From assembly GCF_946479605.1 (NCBI RefSeq), contig NZ_CAMLGT010000162.1:1-8780 (forward strand): a stretch of DNA of 8,780 bases, in the 5' to 3' direction. Within the stretch, counting starts at the first letter, position 1. Every line of letters begins with the position of its first letter. Below are positions 4,368-8,780 of the stretch, one piece after another. Below the pieces are notes generated by a model. That model had not been told where the DNA came from and did not search any database. It saw only the letters and a list, made by a program, of their open reading frames with translations. The DNA is from an uncultured Lacibacter sp. GTDB taxonomy: Bacteria; Bacteroidota; Bacteroidia; Chitinophagales; Chitinophagaceae. Position numbers and translations under genes: made by a program.

Positions 4368-5537
4368 ATGTCAACAAAAAGAGATTTTTACGAAATACTG
4401 GGTGTAAACAAAAGCGCTTCTTCAGATGAGATTAAAAAAGCTTATCGCAAAGTGGCTATGCAATATCACCCCGACCGTAACCCCGGAAACAAAGAAGCCG
4501 AAGAAAAATTTAAAGAAGCAGCGGAGGCATACGAAGTATTAAGCGATGCAGATAAACGTGCACAGTATGATCGTTACGGACATGCTGGTGTAAGCGGCAA
4601 TGGCCGTGGTGGATTTGGTGGTGGCGGTGCACATGGCATGAACATGGAAGATATCTTCAGTCAGTTTGGAGATATTTTTGGTGATGATGTGTTTGGCAGT
4701 TTCTTCGGTGGAGGACAACGCAGAGGTGGTGGAAAGACAAGAGGTGTTCGTGGCAGCAATCTGCGTGTTCGCATAAAACTTAATTACGAAGAAATTGCAA
4801 AAGGCGCTAACAAAACCATCAAGGTTAAAAAGTACGTAGGCTGTAACACTTGCGGCAGTACCGGTGCAAAAGATAAAAGCAGCATGCAAACCTGCGGTAC
4901 CTGCGGCGGCAGTGGCCAGGTAAGACGTGTACAGAATACTTTCCTCGGACAGATGCAAACGGTAACCACCTGTCCCACCTGTAACGGCGAAGGTTCAACC
5001 ATTGCAAATAAGTGTACAGCATGTAAAGGCGAAGGCCGTGTTTATGGCGAAGAAAATATCAGCATCGATATACCCGCTGGTGTACAGGAAGGTATGCAAC
5101 TGAATGTGAGCGGCAGAGGTAATGCAGGCGAACGTGGTGGACCTGCCGGTGATCTGATCGTATTGATTGAAGAAGAAGCACATCCACAACTGCATCGTGA
5201 TGGATTGAATGTGGCGTATGACCTACATATTTCGTTCCCCGATGCGGTCTTTGGTATTCAGGCCGAAGTGCCTACCATCGATGGTCGTGCAAAAATTAAA
5301 ATACCGCCGGGTACACAAAGCGGAAAAGTTTTCAGACTGAAAGGGAAAGGTTTCCCTGCAGTTCAGAGTTATGAAAAAGGTGATCAGCTGATTTACGTGA
5401 ATGTGTGGACGCCGCAGCATCTTAACTCCGAAGAAAAAGCCATGCTGGAGAAATTACAGCAAAGCCAGAACTTTCACCCAAAACCAGAAAAAGGAGAGAA
5501 AGGATTTTTTGAAAGAGTGCGGGAGATGTTTAGTTAA
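4368..5537 (+). CDS. dnaJ: Type I J-domain co-chaperone DnaJ (Hsp40)
   Basis: DnaJ delivers unfolded substrates to DnaK and stimulates its ATPase in the cytoplasm. All type I domains are present. The J domain (about 5-72) has HPD at 34-36 and ends [10 protein letters not shown] Gly/Phe-rich linker spans about 77-126 and includes the [13 protein letters not shown] segment. The zinc-binding domain has four CxxCxxxG-type repeats starting at C159, C176, C202 and C216, with all eight cysteines intact. The client-binding C-terminal domains run from about 225 ([30 protein letters not shown]) to the end, closing with [10 protein letters not shown]. The length of 389 residues is typical. It follows grpE in the same direction and is probably co-transcribed, though a hairpin lies between them. 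A strong terminator begins 23 bases after the stop. Confidence 0.97.
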   Translation: MSTKRDFYEILGVNKSASSDEIKKAYRKVAMQYHPDRNPGNKEAEEKFKEAAEAYEVLSDADKRAQYDRYGHAGVSGNGRGGFGGGGAHGMNMEDIFSQFGDIFGDDVFGSFFGGGQRRGGGKTRGVRGSNLRVRIKLNYEEIAKGANKTIKVKKYVGCNTCGSTGAKDKSSMQTCGTCGGSGQVRRVQNTFLGQMQTVTTCPTCNGEGSTIANKCTACKGEGRVYGEENISIDIPAGVQEGMQLNVSGRGNAGERGGPAGDLIVLIEEEAHPQLHRDGLNVAYDLHISFPDAVFGIQAEVPTIDGRAKIKIPPGTQSGKVFRLKGKGFPAVQSYEKGDQLIYVNVWTPQHLNSEEKAMLEKLQQSQNFHPKPEKGEKGFFERVREMFS

Positions 5538-5559
5538 AGCCGGCGAATGAAAAATAGCT

Positions 5560-5589
5560 AATGGCGAGTGTTAAACTCGCCATTTTTTT
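5560..5589 (+). terminator. Intrinsic terminator of grpE-dnaJ
   Basis: AATGGCGAGT (5560-5569) pairs perfectly with ACTCGCCATT (5575-5584) around a GTTAA loop, and the T run extends to 5589. This closes the chaperone operon. Confidence 0.92.
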
Positions 5590-5606
5590 ATGTCGGTATG
5601 TGTTTT

Positions 5607-5635
5607 GGCCAGATGGCATAACTGGTCCTTTTTTT
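5607..5635 (+). terminator. Possible second, weaker terminator downstream of dnaJ
   Basis: GGCCAG (5607-5612) can pair with CTGGTC (5622-5627) with one G-U pair and a nine-base loop, followed after one C by seven T residues (5629-5635). It lies 18 bases beyond the strong dnaJ terminator and could act as a backup. The stem is short. Confidence 0.35.
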
Positions 5636-5723
5636 AAGATAACTGTGGGTACGCAACCCCAAATACAGCGGGCGACTCACCCTTTCATTCCTTATTTTTA
5701 CGGTCTTTCAACTATCAGCAAAC

Positions 5724-6173
5724 ATGAGCGATAAAAATCTTATCTACTCCATTCCGGCACGGTTTCGCCGTATTGAAAATCTGCATATTCTTTTCTGGCT
5801 TATTAAAGATGCATTCTGGGCGCTTAACCTTCGGATTCCCGGTTTGATCATGATCATTCCAACTGTGTTAGCTGCAGTACTTATTACCTGGCAAACCCGC
5901 AAGCTCATTTCGGAACTGGTGCATAACCTCGCTGTTGTATTCTGGATTTTTGCCAACTGTACCTGGATGATCGGGGAGTTCTATGGCTGGGACGAGGGTA
6001 AGTATGGTATGCGGCATATGGCACTTATTCCGTTTGGTATTGGCTTACTCATACTGTTTATTTACTATGGCATGTATTTTACCAGTGAACGTTTCCGGCA
6101 GAAAGTAAGCCGTCAAACAGAAGAAGTGGTAGCCGAAGAACTTACGCATCAAAACGAACAGAAATCAGTCTGA
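5724..6173 (+). CDS. Conserved-looking small integral membrane protein of unknown function
   Basis: I do not recognise a named family. The 149-residue product has three clear membrane segments: about 38-57 (IPGLIMIIPTVLAAVLITWQ), 65-86 (LVHNLAVVFWIFANCTWMIG) and 99-120 (MALIPFGIGLLILFIYYGMY). A more amphipathic stretch, HILFWLIKDAFWALN at 21-35, may be re-entrant or interfacial. The C-terminus (121-149) is hydrophilic with basic then acidic character (FRQKVSRQTEEVVAEELTHQ) and is probably cytoplasmic. The HNLAVVFWIFANCTWMIGEF stretch, with buried His, Asn, Cys and Glu, is distinctive and looks constrained. ATG at 5724 is the natural start; I see no Shine-Dalgarno and no good TAnnTTTG box. It stands alone between terminators and the aspS promoter, giving no clue to its role. 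Confidence 0.8.
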   Translation: MSDKNLIYSIPARFRRIENLHILFWLIKDAFWALNLRIPGLIMIIPTVLAAVLITWQTRKLISELVHNLAVVFWIFANCTWMIGEFYGWDEGKYGMRHMALIPFGIGLLILFIYYGMYFTSERFRQKVSRQTEEVVAEELTHQNEQKSV

Positions 6174-6179
6174 CTTCGC

Positions 6180-6211
6180 TTCGGCTGGTTACCGCTCAAT
6201 AGTTATCTTTG
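6180..6211 (+). promoter_or_regulatory. Candidate aspS promoter with a long leader
   Basis: TATCTTTG (6204-6211), continuing as CGGC, matches the -7 consensus exactly and shares the extended core seen at rlmI and grpE. TTCG at 6180-6183 is a one-mismatch -33 element with a 20-base spacer. A start near 6215 would give aspS an untranslated leader of about 130 bases. Boxes nearer the gene (TAGATTTC at 6310-6317, TACGTTTA at 6335-6342) each have one mismatch and no properly spaced -33. Confidence 0.55.
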
Positions 6212-6266
6212 CGGCTCTTATTGTGAAGCTTTCTTTTCCGTTTAGAAATATCAGCGATTTCTTTTC

Positions 6267-6332
6267 ATGTGGTCTCGTCTGCTTCATTACGCTGAAATTG
6301 ACTTGCAATTAGATTTCAAATTGTTTAATTAA
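6267..6332 (+). other. Possible short leader ORF (21 codons) before aspS
   Basis: An ATG at 6267 opens a frame encoding a 21-residue peptide (starts MWSRLLHYAEID, ends KLFN) that stops with TAA at 6330-6332, 14 bases before the aspS start. It contains two Asp codons. It lies wholly within the predicted aspS leader. There is no signal or motif, and a frame this short can easily arise by chance; whether it is translated is unknown. Confidence 0.2.
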
Positions 6333-6346
6333 AGTACGTTTAAGAA

Positions 6347-8194
6347 ATGTATAGAACTCATACCTGTGGCGAATTAAGAAGTAATCATGTAGGAACAACC
6401 GTAACCCTTGCAGGCTGGGTGCAAACTGTAAGAAAGCTGGGAACAGCCATCACTTTTGTTGATTTGCGTGACCGTTATGGAATCACTCAATTGTTGATAG
6501 GTGAAGATCTTTCCGGTCAGCTTGACGAAAATCCATTGGGCCGTGAGTTTGTATTGCAGGCAACCGGTACCGTTAGTGAGCGTAGTAACAAAAACCCCAA
6601 CATTGCCACAGGCGACATTGAGATAATCGTAACGGAGTTTAAGATTTTAAATAAATCAGCAGTTCCGCCTTTTACCATCCAGGATGATACTGATGGCGGC
6701 GATGATCTGCGGATGAAATACCGTTTCCTCGATCTGCGTCGTAACGCAGTGAAACGTAATCTTGAATTGCGTTATGCCGTAAACCGTGCTGCCAGAAATT
6801 ATTTGCATGGTAATGGTTTTATGGATATTGAAACGCCGTTCCTGATCAAATCTACTCCTGAAGGTGCAAGGGATTTTGTTGTTCCATCGAGGATGAACCC
6901 CGGACAGTTTTATGCATTGCCGCAAAGCCCGCAAACATTTAAACAACTTTTGATGGTGAGTGGTTACGATCGTTATTACCAGGTAGTGAAATGTTTTCGT
7001 GATGAAGACTTGCGTGCCGATCGTCAGCCCGAGTTTACGCAGATTGACTGTGAAATGGCATTTGTAGAGCAGGAAGATATTCTCAATATGTTTGAAGGCA
7101 TGATCAAGTCTATCTTCAAAGAAGTAAAGAACATTGATTATACCGAAACGGTTGAACGCATGACATGGGAAGAAGCGATGTGGCAATACGGAAATGATAA
7201 ACCTGATATCCGTTTTGGTATGAAGGTTTGCAACATCAAGTTTCCTGCACATACGTTTCCAACAAAAGAAAATAAAAGTGCATTAATTGATGGAGTTGAT
7301 TTTAAAGTGTTTGATGAAGCAGAAACCGTATTGGCGATTGCTGTGCCGGGCTGCAGTGAGTACACACGCAAGCAAACCGATGAATTAACGGAGTGGGTAA
7401 AACGTCCGCAGATTGGCATGAAGGGTTTGGTGTTCATCAAATGCAATGCTGATGGTACATACAAAAGCAGCGTAGATAAATTTTACAGCGAAGAAAAGTT
7501 AAAAGCCATTGCCGATGCAGCTGATGCAAAGGCAGGTGATTTAGTGTTGATCCTTGCAGGATCAGAAGAACGGACCCGTAAAGCAACAAGCGAACTCCGA
7601 CTGGAAATGGGTAAGCGTTTAGGCTTGCGAAAAGAAAATGAGTTTAAGTTATTGTGGGTGCTTGATTTTCCTTTGTTTGAATTTGCATTGGAAGACCAGG
7701 ACGGTGGTGGTGCCGGTCGCTGGGTAGCAAGGCATCATCCGTTTACAAGTCCCAAGCCATCACATATTGAAACAATGATCAACAACAGTCCAAAGGTTGA
7801 TGATCTGGAAAAATATCTGGAGCATCCGTATGCCAACATCAAAGCCAATGCATACGATATGGTGTTGAATGGAAATGAAATTGGTGGAGGTTCAATTCGT
7901 ATCTACCAACGTGAGTTGCAGGAGAAAATGTTTGCTGCGTTGGGTATGGATGCAGAAGAACAGCAACACAAATTTGGTTTCTTACTCGGGGCATTTGAAT
8001 ATGGCGCACCACCGCATGGCGGTATTGCTTTTGGTTTCGATCGTTTGTGTTCTATCCTTGGTGGCAGCGAAAGTATCCGTGATTTTATTGCCTTCCCGAA
8101 AAACAACTCCGGAAGAGATGTGATGCTGGATGCACCAAGCGAAATTGGCAACAAGCAGTTTGATGAGTTGCAGATAAAGCTGGATTTGAAATAA
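6347..8194 (+). CDS. aspS: Aspartyl-tRNA synthetase
   Basis: AspRS charges tRNA-Asp with aspartate using ATP in the cytoplasm. The 615 residues are somewhat longer than E. coli AspRS (590), with small insertions such as the one at about 470-497 between HHPFTSP and ANAYDMV. An N-terminal OB-fold anticodon domain (1-105; [19 protein letters not shown]) is followed by class II motif 1 (about 160-175), QSPQ (193-196), motif 2 [18 protein letters not shown] (217-234), a bacterial GAD insertion domain (about 295-405), HHPFTSP (463-469) and motif 3 [10 protein letters not shown] (558-567, R566). Leu31 in RKLG occupies the position where non-discriminating bacterial enzymes tend to carry His, so a tRNA-Asp-specific enzyme is inferred. 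All key motifs are intact. The stop is one base from the next gene, suggesting a shared transcript. Confidence 0.97.
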   Translation: MYRTHTCGELRSNHVGTTVTLAGWVQTVRKLGTAITFVDLRDRYGITQLLIGEDLSGQLDENPLGREFVLQATGTVSERSNKNPNIATGDIEIIVTEFKILNKSAVPPFTIQDDTDGGDDLRMKYRFLDLRRNAVKRNLELRYAVNRAARNYLHGNGFMDIETPFLIKSTPEGARDFVVPSRMNPGQFYALPQSPQTFKQLLMVSGYDRYYQVVKCFRDEDLRADRQPEFTQIDCEMAFVEQEDILNMFEGMIKSIFKEVKNIDYTETVERMTWEEAMWQYGNDKPDIRFGMKVCNIKFPAHTFPTKENKSALIDGVDFKVFDEAETVLAIAVPGCSEYTRKQTDELTEWVKRPQIGMKGLVFIKCNADGTYKSSVDKFYSEEKLKAIADAADAKAGDLVLILAGSEERTRKATSELRLEMGKRLGLRKENEFKLLWVLDFPLFEFALEDQDGGGAGRWVARHHPFTSPKPSHIETMINNSPKVDDLEKYLEHPYANIKANAYDMVLNGNEIGGGSIRIYQRELQEKMFAALGMDAEEQQHKFGFLLGAFEYGAPPHGGIAFGFDRLCSILGGSESIRDFIAFPKNNSGRDVMLDAPSEIGNKQFDELQIKLDLK

Positions 8195-8195
8195 G

Positions 8196-8714
8196 ATGAC
8201 AGCGCTTAAAGGCAAATGGAAGGTACTCTTAGTGTTGAACTATTTTAGTGCAGCTGCATGGGTGATGCTTCTTCTTGTATACTTGTTAATCCTATGGCAA
8301 TTTAAGCGTGATATGGCTGAATTGAGATCAAACGCCGTGGCAATTCTATCAGGAGGAATGGGTGTGATATTTTTTAATATTTTTTTCATCTATGTTTTAA
8401 AAGAGTTCTTCCCTGCAGTTAGGGTAAAAGGCCTTGTTAAGTTTTTATATTTTACAGGACTTGTTTTTCTAGGGATATTGGCGATCCTTTTTATTTTTCT
8501 TGTATTTATCAGTTCTCTAAATATATTCGAAAATGACAATGGTGATGTTTATAGTATAGTTACCTTGGCGTTTAGTTCCATTTTTGCAGTCATAGATTCG
8601 TTGCTTGTGGTTTGGCATTTCCAATTATTAGATATCTTAATTCGAAATAACACAAAAAGTATCGAGTCGGTTTTAAACTCCATTGGTGTTGATGAAAATA
8701 ATTATGTCGAATAA
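8196..8714 (+). CDS. Four-helix integral membrane protein of unknown function
   Basis: The family is not recognised. The 172-residue product has four predicted membrane helices: about 10-34 (VLLVLNYFSAAAWVMLLLVY), 48-70, 82-107 (FLYFTGLVFLGILAILFIFL) and 119-141 (SIVTLAFSSIFAVIDSLLVV). Loops are short. Charged loop residues are basic and acidic after helix 1 (FKRDMAELR) and acidic after helix 3 (FENDNGD). The hydrophilic tail (149-172) is acidic at its end. With an even number of helices, both termini should face the same side. ATG at 8196 begins one base after the aspS TAA, and the next start is one base after this stop, so the three genes are probably co-transcribed. DNA from about 8340 is more AT-rich than aspS, which may hint at a different history, though membrane proteins favour T-rich codons. 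Confidence 0.75.
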   Translation: MTALKGKWKVLLVLNYFSAAAWVMLLLVYLLILWQFKRDMAELRSNAVAILSGGMGVIFFNIFFIYVLKEFFPAVRVKGLVKFLYFTGLVFLGILAILFIFLVFISSLNIFENDNGDVYSIVTLAFSSIFAVIDSLLVVWHFQLLDILIRNNTKSIESVLNSIGVDENNYVE

Positions 8715-8715
8715 T

Positions 8716-8780
8716 ATGAATATTTTTTACCGCATCTCTTCTTACATTCTTTTGGTAATTGCTGTTATAATCGGAATCGC
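8716..8780 (+). CDS. N-terminus of a membrane or exported protein, cut by the window end
   Basis: An open frame starts at ATG 8716, one base after the preceding stop (or at ATG 8704 in the same frame, overlapping the previous gene by 11 bases), and runs off the edge. It encodes MNIFYRISSYILLVIAVIIG, a basic residue followed by a long hydrophobic stretch typical of a signal anchor or first transmembrane helix. The tight spacing repeats the arrangement at the aspS junction and supports a shared transcript. Nothing about function can be seen. Confidence 0.55.
   Translation, partial: MNIFYRISSYILLVIAVIIGI

Noticed and set aside
4539..4958. A 139-codon minus-strand open frame inside dnaJ
   Set aside because: It is the reverse complement of the Gly-rich linker and zinc-finger coding region; its Ala/Thr/Ser-rich product is explained by that.
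5641..5690. GGGT/ACCC dyads in the gap before the 5724 gene as a tRNA or operator
   Set aside because: Stems are only four pairs with no cloverleaf, and no consistent larger structure forms.
6244..6265. AGAAAT/ATTTCT hairpin followed by TTTC as a terminator in the aspS leader
   Set aside because: The six-pair stem is almost all A-T and the T run is only four bases, too weak to claim.
6212..6346. T-box riboswitch in the aspS leader
   Set aside because: No T-box core sequence or intrinsic terminator hairpin followed by a U run is seen, and T-boxes are not expected in this phylum.
6656..7252. A 198-codon open frame on the minus strand inside aspS
   Set aside because: It lies opposite conserved AspRS catalytic sequence, has no recognisable domain and no promoter, and its composition is that of a frame shadow.

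Overview
This window looks like a chromosomal stretch of a member of the Bacteroidota, probably near the Chitinophagaceae; the family level is only an impression. The evidence is the Bacteroidota-type promoter word TAnnTTTG upstream of several genes, the lack of Shine-Dalgarno sequences before most starts, a small secreted protein that is almost entirely a type IX secretion (T9SS) C-terminal sorting domain, and grpE directly followed by dnaJ without dnaK. Base composition is moderately AT-rich and even, becoming clearly more AT-rich after about 8340.

Layout. Positions 2-73 hold the tail of an upstream gene, possibly 2-isopropylmalate synthase, then a short repeat-filled gap and leuB (164-1237), which ends at a strong intrinsic terminator. 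A Bcp/AhpE-like peroxiredoxin follows (1344-1814), then a long hairpin and the T9SS-tail protein (1925-2269). That gene converges on a minus-strand RlmI-type 23S rRNA methyltransferase (2396-3568) across a gap of inverted repeat words. rlmI and grpE are divergently transcribed from a 148-base region carrying a recognisable promoter for each. grpE (3717-4289) and dnaJ (4368-5537) form a chaperone pair separated by a repeat-derived hairpin and closed by a strong terminator. A 149-residue membrane protein of unknown function (5724-6173) and aspS (6347-8194) follow. A four-helix membrane protein (8196-8714) starts one base after the aspS stop, and the start of another membrane or exported protein (8716 onward) runs off the window.

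The genes are mostly housekeeping: leucine synthesis, peroxide defence, rRNA modification, protein folding and tRNA charging. GrpE and DnaJ are the two partners of DnaK and act together; the other neighbours have no obvious joint pathway. I see no mobile element, CRISPR array, tRNA, rRNA, defence system or phage gene. No gap between genes exceeds 300 bases.

The unusual content lies in the gaps. Five of them hold short, degenerate, word-like repeats or palindromes, with a different word in each. Three genes (rlmI, grpE, aspS) share an extended promoter core TAYCTTTGCSG. Two genes may be transcribed with almost no 5' leader. I found no convincing undescribed multi-gene system.
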